Of a stretch of 64,000 bases of DNA, positions 1 through 7,570 are shown one piece after another. Under the pieces are notes generated by a model. The model searched no databases and was not told the DNA's origin. It saw nothing but the letters and a program-made list of their open reading frames with translations. A program made the translations under genes and the position numbers. The stretch is taken from NCBI GenBank assembly GCA_021845725.1, contig JAJZVL010000004.1, forward strand, positions 1 to 64,000, given 5' to 3'. This DNA comes from Actinomycetes bacterium. GTDB taxonomy: Bacteria > Actinomycetota > Acidimicrobiia > Acidimicrobiales > RAAP-2. Positions within the stretch are counted from its first letter, which is position 1. Each line of letters begins with the position of its first letter.

Positions 1-165
1 GATGCTGCAGCGATGTACCGGGCTTCGTACTCGGCAGGCGGGATGTACCCGATGGCCGAGTACAGGCGCTCGGTGTTCCACCACTCCACCCACGAGGCCG
101 TCGCGAGCTCGACGGCTCGGGCATGGCCCCACGTGCCTCGGTGGGCGCCGCCCGACGGCCATCCG
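1..165 (-). pseudogene. IS3-type transposase C-terminal remnant
   Basis: Read on the minus strand, this stretch encodes the tail of an IS3-family integrase-core transposase: a frame containing NTERLYSAIGYIPPAEYE, the usual end of the rve domain. The window cuts it at its 3' end. Upstream the frame degrades within about 50 codons (a weak match to the RRGPWR region), and no start or DDE residues remain in view. It is a fragment of a dead insertion sequence at the outer edge of the accessory region. Confidence 0.7.
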
Positions 166-295
166 GCACGAACCCGCAGTTCACCGGCCACATCTCGCCG
201 CGCGCATCCTGCATACGCATGCGTACGCAGGATTGATAAGGCCCCGAGAAAAAGCCCCGAGAAACTCGCATCACCGACGAGCGCCGGAATGAGAC

Positions 296-348
296 ACCGC
301 TGGTCAGGCGCCTGCACCCCTGCACGAGGTGCGCGCCTGACCAGCGGT
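296..348. terminator. Large hairpin, left copy
   Basis: A perfect 16-bp inverted repeat (ACCGCTGGTCAGGCGC and its complement) encloses a second 5-bp stem (GCACC/GGTGC), making a near-continuous 21-bp stem. The homologous hairpin at 12075-12127 sits just downstream of the initiator tRNA, so this was probably that gene's transcription terminator. There is no strong T-run, so factor-independent termination is uncertain. Confidence 0.5.
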
Positions 349-353
349 CGTGG

Positions 354-403
354 TGGCGGGGGTTCAGGACCATCGCACGACCTGCGGGTGACGAACCCGA
401 CGA
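354..403 (-). pseudogene. Decayed 3' half of initiator tRNA
   Basis: These positions match the 3' half of the tRNA at 12133-12182 with the same spacing. The acceptor stretch (GGCGGGGG on the plus strand) is intact. The next 15 bp, the T-arm, are scrambled, and the anticodon arm matches at 15 of 20 positions, with the CAT anticodon changed. No 5' half follows. This is what remains when an integrating element that carries a replacement tRNA 3' half displaces the original. Confidence 0.7.
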
Positions 404-689
404 AGGTGCTGGTCAGGAGGTTGCCCTATGCAGCTGCCTGGGCAGTTGCCCTACCCAAGTCGGTCCGTACGTGCCGATGTCCCGAGAAACTCCGCAACAA
501 GGATGCACCTTCGGGATCGTGACCCGAAGATCCGCTACCCGGAGCGGCCCGGCGGTGGCCCAGTCGACTGCCTCGTCGCCGTCCACCCGGGAGACGGCCG
601 AGCCGCCGAGCGATCCCGAAAGCACACGAGATCACGCCTCGTGGGTGCCTCTTTCTCGATATCGGTGGAAGGGGGCGCAGTCGCCGCTC
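404..689. other. Intergenic, nothing recognisable
   Basis: Between the tRNA remnant and the toxin gene I see no coding region with family resemblance and no clear repeat. Open frames here are typical high-GC noise. Confidence 0.5.
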
Positions 690-956
690 TCAGCTGCGGT
701 AGGCGTCGCGACGGTGGTCGATGTCGAGGACGTAGACGGTCCGGGTCTCGTCGTCGATGCGGTAGCGGACCCGGTACTCGCCGCGCCGAGCCCGCCACTG
801 CCCTTCGAAGGGCTTTCGCAGCGGTGCTCCTACTCGGCGGGGGTCCAGCGCGAGCGGGCCGAAGACGAACTCGATGCACGCCGCAGCGACCGCTTCGGGC
901 AGGTCCTCGGCCAGGCGCCGCGCCGCGCTCCGGGCCACGACGACCCGGTGGCTCAC
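690..956 (-). CDS. RelE/ParE-family toxin
   Basis: This is an 88-residue toxin of the RelE/ParE superfamily, which usually acts as a ribosome-dependent mRNA interferase (RelE branch) or a gyrase poison (ParE branch). The fold signature is visible: an N-terminal helix (SAARRLAEDLPEAVAAAC), then the strand-rich core with KPFEGQWRARRGEYRVRYRI and the C-terminal VYVLDIDHRRDAYR. The arrangement and the tail match RelE-type toxins better than ParE. It follows the antitoxin with a 4-bp ATGA overlap (953-956), so the two are translationally coupled. The frame looks intact. It lies in the accessory region, where such pairs often stabilise mobile DNA. Confidence 0.85.
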   Translation of the reverse strand: MSHRVVVARSAARRLAEDLPEAVAAACIEFVFGPLALDPRRVGAPLRKPFEGQWRARRGEYRVRYRIDDETRTVYVLDIDHRRDAYRS

Positions 957-1240
957 CGTGACTGCTGGTGATGGTGGCGGGAGACGAGATCTCGAACTGC
1001 TCGCTCATCGAGCACCTCCCCCGCGGCGATGTCCGCGTCTGCCACCCGCAGACGGTCCTGGGCGTCAGGATCGGCGAGCAGTTCGAGGGTGGCCTCGATC
1101 GACTCGAGGTCCTCGGCGGCGAGGAGCACCACGTACTCGCGCCCGTTCTTGGTGATCTGGACCCGCTCGTGGGTGGTCGCCACTTCTTCGGCGATCTCGG
1201 ACAGCCGGGCTTTGACCTCGGACAGCGGCAACATCGTCAT
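953..1240 (-). CDS. Phd/YefM-family antitoxin
   Basis: This 95-residue antitoxin would neutralise the toxin encoded immediately downstream and probably represses the shared promoter. The N-terminal Phd/YefM DNA-binding and dimerisation fold is clear: PLSEVKARLSEIAEEV, then THERVQITKNGREYVVLLA and the AAEDLESIEATLELL helix. The C-terminal part is charged and probably folds on the toxin. The start is ATG at 1240, only 8 bp after a perfect TATAAT, so the mRNA is probably leaderless. The second ATG two codons later is possible. Confidence 0.87.
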   Translation of the reverse strand: MTMLPLSEVKARLSEIAEEVATTHERVQITKNGREYVVLLAAEDLESIEATLELLADPDAQDRLRVADADIAAGEVLDERAVRDLVSRHHHQQSR

Positions 1241-1248
1241 CGACTAGA

Positions 1249-1276
1249 ATTATAGTTTGCGTGGTGATCCGGGCAA
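1249..1276 (-). promoter_or_regulatory. Promoter of the toxin-antitoxin operon
   Basis: On the minus strand, TTGCCC (1276-1271) is followed after 16 bp by a perfect TATAAT (1254-1249). Transcription would start at or within a base or two of the antitoxin ATG. A consensus -10 box is unusual in such GC-rich DNA. Confidence 0.65.
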
Positions 1277-1296
1277 GCACACCGGCGAGATTGCCT

Positions 1297-1601
1297 CTGG
1301 TACACATGGGTGACCTCATCTACGAGCACCGGATGGCCGCTTGAGCTGGGCAGACAGGTTCTCGGCACCCACAGGCTACCGCCGCATCCACGGTGAGCTC
1401 GCCACCATGGGGATCCTCATCGCCCCTTCGAGCGTCTGGGCGATCCTGAAGTGCCACGGCGTCGAGCCGTCGCCACGAAGGTCGGGACCGACCTGGGCGG
1501 AGTTCCTTGTCGCACAGGCGAAGGGACTGATGGCCTGTGACTTCTTCCATGTCGATTCCGTGCTTCTCCGCAGGCTCTATGTCTTGGTGTTCAGCCCGTA
1601 G
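1297..1601 (+). pseudogene. Integrase-core transposase: C-terminal tip fused to middle fragment
   Basis: Two pieces of one transposase family lie head to tail. Positions 1297-1344 encode the extreme C-terminus (GDLIYEHRMAA, stop), and the same tail closes the copy ending at 7561. After about 25 bp of noncoding IS end, 1372-1601 encodes the middle of a related protein: GYRRIHGELATMGILIAPSS, then TWAEFLVAQAKGLMACDFF with a catalytic Asp, ending at a premature stop. The order (tail before middle) shows that at least two copies were rearranged or nested. Confidence 0.75.
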
Positions 1602-1676
1602 GGTCCGAAAACTCGATCATACCGCTGACCAGGACGTTCGCGTGGATGGCCGGTCTGGCTACCGTCCGCCTTCACC

Positions 1677-1931
1677 ATGGGAACACCCGATCGTCCCCGT
1701 CACGGGCTCTGGTCGTTCGCCTACCTCGCTGTCCGGCGAGTCCTCTCGCTCGTCCCGCTCGCCCTGCGAACGAGCGGGTCCAAGGAGATCGAGATCCTGG
1801 TGCTGCGCCACGAGCTCGAGATCCTGGGTCGCAACCAGTCGCGGCCACCCCTCGACCCAGTCGATCGGGCGTGGCTTGCCGCGCTGAGCCGGCTCCTGGG
1901 AAAGGAGCGCTGGTCGAGCCGGACTTACTGA
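1677..1931 (+). pseudogene. Integrase-core transposase N-terminal fragment
   Basis: This encodes an N-terminus typical of the same transposase family: a hydrophobic leader, then KEIEILVLRHELEILGRNQ and PVDRAWLAALSRLLGKERW. The frame stops at 1931, where the family normally continues into the helix-turn-helix linker and catalytic core. Without the DDE core the fragment cannot transpose. Between this and the IS1634-type gene (1932-2032) I see nothing else. Confidence 0.7.
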
Positions 1932-2032
1932 GCTGGTAGGCACGCATGAGAGCGAAATTGGGGTGCTGAGCAGGGGGAACGGGCGCGGCGGGGCTGAGGG
2001 GTCGTGTTACTACGCGAGTCTGTGAGCTGGGA

Positions 2033-3778
2033 CTACTCAGCCGGCGTCGGCAGCTCGTAGTCGAGGATCTGCGCCGGCTCGCGGATCTCGAGCGCGGCGA
2101 GGATGTCGCGCTGGCGATTGGTCGCCGCCGAGCGCTTGGCGATGCGGCCTTCTCTCGTCTCGAGGGTGACGAGGTGCATGCGGTCGAGCTCGTGACGGAG
2201 GTTGCGCCAGGTGTCGCCCGTCGCGTTCTCCGCCACCCGGATGAGGAGCAGCCCGAGCCAGCAGAGCTGGACGTGGCTTCGGATGCGGTCTTCGCGGTGA
2301 TGGTAGACGGGCCGGAGCCGCAGCGAGCCCTTCAGGTCCCGCCAGCCCCGCTCGACCTGGGAGAGCTGCTTGTAGGCGAGGGCGAGGTCGGTCGGGGTGA
2401 GGGTGTCGTCGTCGCTGCGGATCAGCCACTTGCCGTCGAAGTGGGCGTCCCGGTCGATGGCAGCCTTGTCGATGCGGAGCTTGTGGTCCTTCGTTCGCCG
2501 GAGGAAGCGGGCGAGTCCCGGCGTGTTCCGCAGCTCGCCGACGAGCTCGTCACGACGCTGCTTGGACCAGGCGTCGCTTCCTTCGATGCGCCGCTCCAGG
2601 TAGGCGACGAGGTTCTTGCGCACGATCTCGTCGCGGGCCTTCGCCTCGGGGTTCACACAGACACAGAAGCGCTCGGCGCGTGCGCCCTCGCCGACACGGA
2701 CCTCCTTCACCGAGAGGTTGCGCTCGACGAGGTGGTAGCGCCCGGGGCGGGAGAGCGCGGCCTTGGCGTGGGTCGCCGCCATCCGGAGCTTCTCGCAAAC
2801 GACGTAGTGGTCGCCGCCGCGGCTCAGGTAGGCGCGGTTGGTGGCCGAGTTGAAGCCCGAGTCGGTCACCCAAAGAAGGCGGTTCAGCGTCCAGCTCCCG
2901 AGGTCGTCTTTGATGCGCCGGATGACGAGCTGGTCCGAGGTTCGCCCCGGGAAGGTCCAGCAGCGGATGGGGATGCCCTCTTGGGTCACGGCCATCGCGA
3001 TCACGACCTGTGGCAGGTCGGGCCGGTGGTCCTTGGAGTGCTTGGAGAACTGGCGGAGTGCCACCTCCTCGGGCACCGACGGGCCATCGTCCCCGGAGGC
3101 CTCTTGCCCCTTCTCCTCACTCGCCGCGCGTGCCGTGGCGAGGTCGATCTCCTCGTCGGCCACGTCCACCTCCCAGTAGGTGGACGAGGTGTCGACGAAG
3201 ATCACGTCACAGGACAAGTTGAGCAGGTTGGCGGTGCGATCGAAGATGCCGGTCGTGATCTCGCCGAGAGCGTCGAGGAGGAAGTCCATCGCCGCATACG
3301 CCGCCTGGTCGTCGAAGGAAGGACATGAGAGCAATGCGACCCGCTCACGTGCCCACGAGACACACGCCAGCTTGGAGGCGGGTTCGAGGCATCGCTGGGC
3401 GACGAGCGCGAACAGGACCCGCTCTGCCACCTCGCCATCGAGCCGGCGGCCCCTGGCCGCGCCCTCGAGCGCCCGGGCGATGCCGAGGCGGTGCCAGAGC
3501 TCGTCGAGCACGTACGCGCCCCCGAAGCGGCGGGCATCGACGATCTCGACGTCGCTGCCCTCGGTCGCGGCCACGGCCTCTGCGGGCTCGAGGAAGCGGC
3601 CGATCGAGGTGACGAGCCGCCTCAGCGCCTCGCGGTCGACCTTGTCGGCTCGGCCGAAGCTGTGGATCACCTTCGCGACCGGTGAGCCCGTCACCGGATG
3701 GCGCACGTTGTGGGCGAGCTGGAGGTAGGAGACGACCGAGCCGTCCTTGTTCGTCCGGCGGGTCTCTCGCAGGTACAC
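2033..3778 (-). CDS. IS1634-family transposase (apparently intact)
   Basis: This 581-residue transposase has the length and domain order of IS1634 proteins, the long-protein branch of the IS4-type DDE elements. It opens with VYLRETRRTNKDGSVVSYLQ, typical of the family. The catalytic residues are visible as IFVDTSSTYWE (first Asp), WVTDSGFNSATNR (second Asp) and the helical YKQLSQVERGWRDLKG region (Glu with the Y-R-E-K-like signature). No frameshift is seen. The start chosen is GTG at 3778; the region before it has only a weak ribosome site. I could not find convincing terminal inverted repeats by eye, so the element's ends are undefined. It is the only mobile gene here that looks able to work. 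Confidence 0.88.
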   Translation of the reverse strand: MYLRETRRTNKDGSVVSYLQLAHNVRHPVTGSPVAKVIHSFGRADKVDREALRRLVTSIGRFLEPAEAVAATEGSDVEIVDARRFGGAYVLDELWHRLGIARALEGAARGRRLDGEVAERVLFALVAQRCLEPASKLACVSWARERVALLSCPSFDDQAAYAAMDFLLDALGEITTGIFDRTANLLNLSCDVIFVDTSSTYWEVDVADEEIDLATARAASEEKGQEASGDDGPSVPEEVALRQFSKHSKDHRPDLPQVVIAMAVTQEGIPIRCWTFPGRTSDQLVIRRIKDDLGSWTLNRLLWVTDSGFNSATNRAYLSRGGDHYVVCEKLRMAATHAKAALSRPGRYHLVERNLSVKEVRVGEGARAERFCVCVNPEAKARDEIVRKNLVAYLERRIEGSDAWSKQRRDELVGELRNTPGLARFLRRTKDHKLRIDKAAIDRDAHFDGKWLIRSDDDTLTPTDLALAYKQLSQVERGWRDLKGSLRLRPVYHHREDRIRSHVQLCWLGLLLIRVAENATGDTWRNLRHELDRMHLVTLETREGRIAKRSAATNRQRDILAALEIREPAQILDYELPTPAE

Positions 3779-4198
3779 GCCTACCAGATCAGCACAATGA
3801 GCTGTTCAGATCAAGTACCCGTGTGCCTACGCCCTCTAGAACTTCAGGAGACCCGCAAGCCTTCTAGCAGCCATGATGGATCTGGGACTCCGCCTGGATG
3901 CCTACGAGCTCAGCAAGTCCGGCCTGACGTGATTCCGCCAGGTCAGGGCGTTGTCAGGCTCTCGATTTGCCTACGTACTACGGAACTCCGGCCAGACATC
4001 TCATTCAGTCGTGCGACGCTGCTGGGTTTCCTAAAGGCCGAGTTCAGGGGGCGGACCGAACATATGATCCTACAATCTGTAGCCGCTGGCGGGTATGAGA
4101 ACATCTGCCATACCAGGATCCACCGGAACCGCGTCAGGCCGCCGTCGGCGACAGGGAAGGCGAGCGTGTAGTCCAGATCGGAATGATCTCGACGGCCC
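3779..4198. other. Intergenic, no gene recognised
   Basis: The 420 bp between the transposase and the TetR gene hold no convincing gene. The minus strand at 4090-4170 reads as a protein-like stretch (LDYTLAFPVADGGLTRFRW), which may be the tail of a lost gene downstream of the TetR regulator, but I cannot assign it. Confidence 0.4.
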
Positions 4199-4816
4199 CT
4201 ACGTGCTCGCGCCTCGGCACGGTCCCGTCCATCCGGCCAGCAGTCGATGCAAGACCTCTTTGTACTGCTCGGCTGCCTGGGGTGTTGCGCCGGCAAGGGC
4301 TTGGGCAAAGGGGGTCGGTAGGAACCAGATGAAGAGCGCGCCGAGCGCGACGAGCAGGAACTGCTCGGCGTGACCTTTCCCGGACGCGCCAGCGCTAACG
4401 CTTTCCGCCCATTCGAGCAGCGCGTCCCGCAGGTGGGCGATGCGGGCGTGGTATTCGGGTAGGGCGGGGCCCTGGCGGACCGCCCCGGCATCGACGAGGA
4501 GTTGGGCGAGCCCGGGTTGGGCCCCGACCAGCTCGAAGCAGCCGTCGATGAGCAGTCGGATCTGCTCGCTCGGGGTGCCGCCAGCGTGGAGGACCCGGCC
4601 GATGAGCTTTTCGACTTGGTCGAGCGCGTCGAGGAGGAGTTGGAGGAGGATCTCGTCTTTGTCCTGAAAATAGTGGTACAGCAGGGTTCGGTTGATACCC
4701 GCGCTCTGCGCGATGTCGGCCATGTTGGTCTTGGCATAGCCGTGGTCGGCGAAGACCTGCCGCGCAGCACCCAGGATGTGGTGGCGTTGGATGTCGGGGG
4801 CGATCCTGGTCCTCAC
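4199..4816 (-). CDS. TetR-family transcriptional regulator
   Basis: This is a 205-residue ligand-responsive repressor. The N-terminal TetR helix-turn-helix is at about residues 10-55: RHHILGAARQVFADHGY, then INRTLLYHYFQDKDEI with the usual YxxF turn. The remainder is an all-helical ligand and dimer domain with a hydrophobic patch (LLVALGALFIWFLPTPF). The gene overlaps the preceding SDR gene by 4 bp (4813-4816), so they form one operon. A 19-bp TetR-like palindrome lies at the head of this operon (7122-7140), which suggests autoregulation of the SnoaL/acyl-CoA synthetase/SDR/TetR cluster. The inducer is unknown. Two genes of the cluster are broken. Confidence 0.9.
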   Translation of the reverse strand: MRTRIAPDIQRHHILGAARQVFADHGYAKTNMADIAQSAGINRTLLYHYFQDKDEILLQLLLDALDQVEKLIGRVLHAGGTPSEQIRLLIDGCFELVGAQPGLAQLLVDAGAVRQGPALPEYHARIAHLRDALLEWAESVSAGASGKGHAEQFLLVALGALFIWFLPTPFAQALAGATPQAAEQYKEVLHRLLAGWTGPCRGAST

Positions 4817-5787
4817 CGGAGCATGCCGTCCTTATCGGGGCCTGCGAGCGCGGCGAGAGCGGCGCTGGTCGATTCGTGGAGGTCGTAGGCCGTGACGAAG
4901 CCCGTGCTCCGGAGCTTGGTGTCGTCCCAGATCCGGTCGTGGCAGAGCGCCTCGACCGCGTAACGGGTCAGGCCGGGCCGCCTGGACAGCATCTCTTGCG
5001 TGGCGGCGACACCGAGCGCCAGCGGACGGGGGATGTTCCTCGCCTTGGCGACCACGCCTCGGTAAAGGTCGAGGAGGCCTTTCAGCTGCGCCCAGGAAAG
5101 CTCGAAGCCTCGCAGCAGGTAGGTCTCCCCGGCCGCTTCGGGCAGCCCGGCGAGGACGGCCATAGCCCTACCTATGTCGCGGGCGTCGACGCAGGAGAAT
5201 CGGGACCTGCCGCCGTCGATCATCGGGAAGGCGTTCGCTTCGTGCGCTCGGACAAGGCGCGAGAAGAAGGAGTCTTTATCGCGGGCTCCGATCGTGCTGA
5301 CGGGCCGCAGAATGACGTGGTCGATACCGGCAGCCGTGGCCGCGGCGCGCACGGTGTCTTCGCGCTCGACGGCCAGCCTGGAGATCGGGTGGGTGGGCCG
5401 GCAGGGAGTGGTCTCGTCGGCCGGGCAGATGCCGGGCGCGAAGCCGTAGACGACGATGGTGGACAGCTGCACGAAGCGGCCTGCGCCGGCGTGTGCGGCT
5501 GCGTGCACGAGCTGCCGGGTGAGTTCGACGTCGACGTGGCGCGCCTGGCGGGGAGAAGCCTGGACGGCGGCGGTGCAGTTGACCACAACATCGGCTGCGC
5601 TGGTAGCTGCCTCGATGCTCGACTGGTCGGCGAAGTCCACCTGGGCGACTCGCACGCCGACGCTGTCGAGGAACACCCGATCCGACCCGGCGCGAAGCGG
5701 CGCTATGACGTCGTGTCCTGCCAGGTGGAGCTGCTCGGCGACGTGGCTGCCGATGAAGCCGCTGGCGCCGAAGATCACCGTCTTCAT
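4813..5787 (-). CDS. Extended SDR / NAD-dependent epimerase-like protein
   Basis: This is a 324-residue Rossmann protein of the extended short-chain dehydrogenase/reductase class, using NAD(P). The N-terminal nucleotide motif is FGASGFIGSHV, followed by an acidic strand end (VDFADQSSI) and VVNCTAA. The substrate-side sequence VQLSTIVVYGF is present, but the usual YxxxK catalytic pair is not evident where expected (PISRLAVERED), so the activity may be atypical. The C-terminal part resembles the 3-beta-HSD/sugar-epimerase group. The gene is followed by the TetR gene with a 4-bp overlap and preceded by the remains of an acyl-CoA synthetase, which suggests a lost catabolic operon. The substrate is unknown. 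Confidence 0.85.
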   Translation of the reverse strand: MKTVIFGASGFIGSHVAEQLHLAGHDVIAPLRAGSDRVFLDSVGVRVAQVDFADQSSIEAATSAADVVVNCTAAVQASPRQARHVDVELTRQLVHAAAHAGAGRFVQLSTIVVYGFAPGICPADETTPCRPTHPISRLAVEREDTVRAAATAAGIDHVILRPVSTIGARDKDSFFSRLVRAHEANAFPMIDGGRSRFSCVDARDIGRAMAVLAGLPEAAGETYLLRGFELSWAQLKGLLDLYRGVVAKARNIPRPLALGVAATQEMLSRRPGLTRYAVEALCHDRIWDDTKLRSTGFVTAYDLHESTSAALAALAGPDKDGMLR

Positions 5788-5855
5788 ACCGGGGTCAACT
5801 CCGCGTGTCCGCCGGCCCGCCGGCCCGCCGGCCGGTTCGATGCTGCCGGGCAGCT

Positions 5856-6900
5856 TCAGCTGTCATCGATGGTGTCTCCTTCGATCGGATGGGACTCAGC
5901 AATAGCGTCGGGGATCACCAGCAGGCGTTTCGGGTGTTGCTGGACCGTGGCCTGCGTCGATTGGCGCAACGCGGCTCGGTCGATCCTGCCGACGGCGCGC
6001 GTGGGGAGCTCGTCGAGGACCCCGACGGTCCTTGGCACCTTGTAGTTGATAGGGGTTCGAGCAGTGCTCCTGCAGCTCGTCGGGGTCTGGTTCGGCCCCT
6101 CGGGCAGCCACCACGAAGCCGCACGCGACGTGTTGGAACAGCGTGTCGGCCACATCCACGACGCAAGCGGCGACCGCGGGGCGCTGCTCGAGGACAGCTC
6201 GATCTCGCGGGGATAGGCGGTGACCCCTCCCGACCTGAAGCCGTCGCCGGGGCGGCCCGCGAGGCGGAACCTGCCACCACTGTCGACCAACCCGAGGTCG
6301 CCGCTGTGGTACCAGCCATCGCGGTCGAGCACCGCGACGCTCGCCTCGGGGTCGCTGTGGTAGCCGGCGAACACGCAGGCTCCGCGCACACAGACCTCAC
6401 CCACGGTCCCCTCGCCGGCGTGGCGGCCGTCACCGGTGAAGATCGCCACCTCGAGCTGCGCCAGCGGCACGCCGACCGTCTCGCAGAGCTCGGCCAGGGA
6501 GGCGTCGGGGCCCGATAGCGACACCGGGCCGCTCATCTCCGTTCCGCCGTAACCGGTGGACAGCGTCGCGCCAAGGCGCGACAGCCCGCACGCCGTCTCG
6601 GCCGGTATCGCCGAGCCGCTGGAGAACACCGTCGAGACGCTCGACAGGTCGAAGGTGTCGAGATCAGGCGGCGCGAGCCGCATCGAGAACTTGGCCGGCA
6701 CCTGGCCCCACACGGTCACCCGCTCGCGCTCGAGCAGCTCCACGGTCCACCTGACCGTGAACCGCTGCAAGGCGTACACCGTGCCGCCCGCGAGCAGAGT
6801 CGACAGCGACACGTCGCCGACTGGGCCGAAATGGCGGATCGGGATGTGCATCAACGAGCGCGAGGCGCTGTCGAGTCCGAGGTGACGCTCCGGGGCGCCG
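5856..6900 (-). pseudogene. AMP-dependent acyl-CoA synthetase, truncated and frameshifted
   Basis: This is the remains of an ANL-superfamily acyl-CoA ligase. Recognisable parts, in order, are the middle domain (IPIRHFGPVGDVSLSTLLAGG), the adenylate motif region (LSTGYGGTEMSGPV), the hinge and hydrolysis region (YHSGDLGLVDSGGRFRLAGR) and the C-terminal tail (INYKVPRTVGVLDELPTRAV, then GRIDRAALR). The N-terminal half, with the P-loop-like Thr/Ser/Gly motif, is missing. The reading frame shifts near 6200 and returns near 6050. It lies between the SDR gene and a truncated SnoaL-like gene in the TetR-controlled operon. Confidence 0.8.
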
Positions 6901-7078
6901 TAAGCAGCCCGACGACCGCGCCGCGGCCTTGGTAGTCGCCCACGTTCCGGTTCCGACCCGCCGCGTGCCACACCGCGTCATCGGCGAGGTAGCTGCGGAT
7001 CGTCTCGATGTCACCGCGAGGAAATGCGGCGTACAGCTCCCGCACGATCGTCACGTTCGGATGTTCCCCCAAGGACAA
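6895..7078 (-). pseudogene. SnoaL-like (NTF2-fold) protein, 3'-truncated
   Basis: This is the N-terminal half of a SnoaL/ketosteroid-isomerase-like protein: NVTIVRELYAAFPRGDIETI, then SYLADDAVWHAAGRNRNVGD. The family is normally 120-140 residues, but this copy loses similarity after about 57 residues (GAVVGLLT), where the sequence runs into the acyl-CoA synthetase remnant. That is the signature of an internal deletion. The start could be TTG at 7078 or TTG at 7072. The second is better spaced from the GGAGG at 7081-7085. Confidence 0.65.
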
Positions 7079-7109
7079 GTCCCTCCTCGGTCCGTCGCCA
7101 ACGACGACA

Positions 7110-7140
7110 AGCTAACGAGCTATTGACACTGTGTCAATAC
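7110..7140 (-). promoter_or_regulatory. TetR-type operator overlapping a promoter
   Basis: TATTGACAC-T-GTGTCAATA (7122-7140) is a perfect 9-bp-arm palindrome. Read on the minus strand it supplies a -35 TTGACA (7138-7133) spaced 17 bp from TAGCTT (7115-7110). A repressor bound here would block RNA polymerase. It stands 44-62 bp before the SnoaL-like start, at the head of the operon that ends with the TetR gene at 4199-4816. Confidence 0.7.
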
Positions 7141-7162
7141 CGCTCCTCCTTGCAGCATCTCG

Positions 7163-7561
7163 ATGGAGCTTTCCGACCACGCGAGCTCGATCGAATTCCT
7201 CGTCAGCGATCGCGACATGAAGTTCACCGCCTCCTTCGACGCCGTCGTCGCCGCCGACGGCACCAGGTCATCGCCACCCGTCCGAGCGCCCCGGGTCAAC
7301 GCCACCTGTGAGCGCGTCGTCGGCACCTTCCGGCGCGAGTGCCCCGACCGGATGCTCACCCTCGGACGGCATCGCCTCGACGCAGTCCGTGCCGAGTGCG
7401 TGGAGGATCACAACACGCACCGGCCTCGCCGGTCCCTCAGCCAACGACCGCACGCTGACTCCGATGGGACCCCTCTCAGCGTCGGCCATGTCGACGCTGC
7501 CAGGCTACGAAGAGCCGATCGCCCGAGTGGTCCCGTCCAAGAGTGCCGGATGGTCGCCTGA
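7163..7561 (+). pseudogene. Integrase-core transposase C-terminal fragment
   Basis: This is the C-terminal half of an rve-type transposase of the same family as the fragments at 1297-1931. It has IEFLVSDRDMKFTASFDAVV with the second catalytic Asp, then APRVNATCERVVGTFRRECP with the catalytic Glu, then DHNTHRPRRSLSQRP and the tail VQECRMVA. The N-terminal half is absent. The sequence just after its stop (CTGGGCAGATGGGGTTCTCG) nearly repeats that after the tail at 1344, marking the IS right end. Directly beyond lies the truncated transglycosylase gene, which the element probably interrupted. Confidence 0.8.
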
Positions 7562-7570
7562 ACTGGGCAG

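Larger units (their letters stand above)
171..403. repeat. Left copy of 233-bp tRNA-associated direct repeat
   Basis: This copy aligns without net gaps to 11950-12182 at a constant offset of 11,779 bp. By hand count about 78% of bases match over the first 130 bp, and the match is nearly exact over the hairpin at 296-348. The right-hand copy is the 3' half of the initiator tRNA gene plus its downstream flank, so this copy is a displaced or duplicated tRNA 3' end. It is best read as the far attachment site (attL-like) of an old integrative element. A 12-bp palindrome, TACGCATGCGTA, lies within it near position 220. Confidence 0.8.

Noticed and set aside
1932-3830. Terminal inverted repeats of the IS1634-type element
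   Set aside because: I compared the sequences beyond both ends of the transposase gene by eye and found no convincing matching arms, so no element boundary is claimed.
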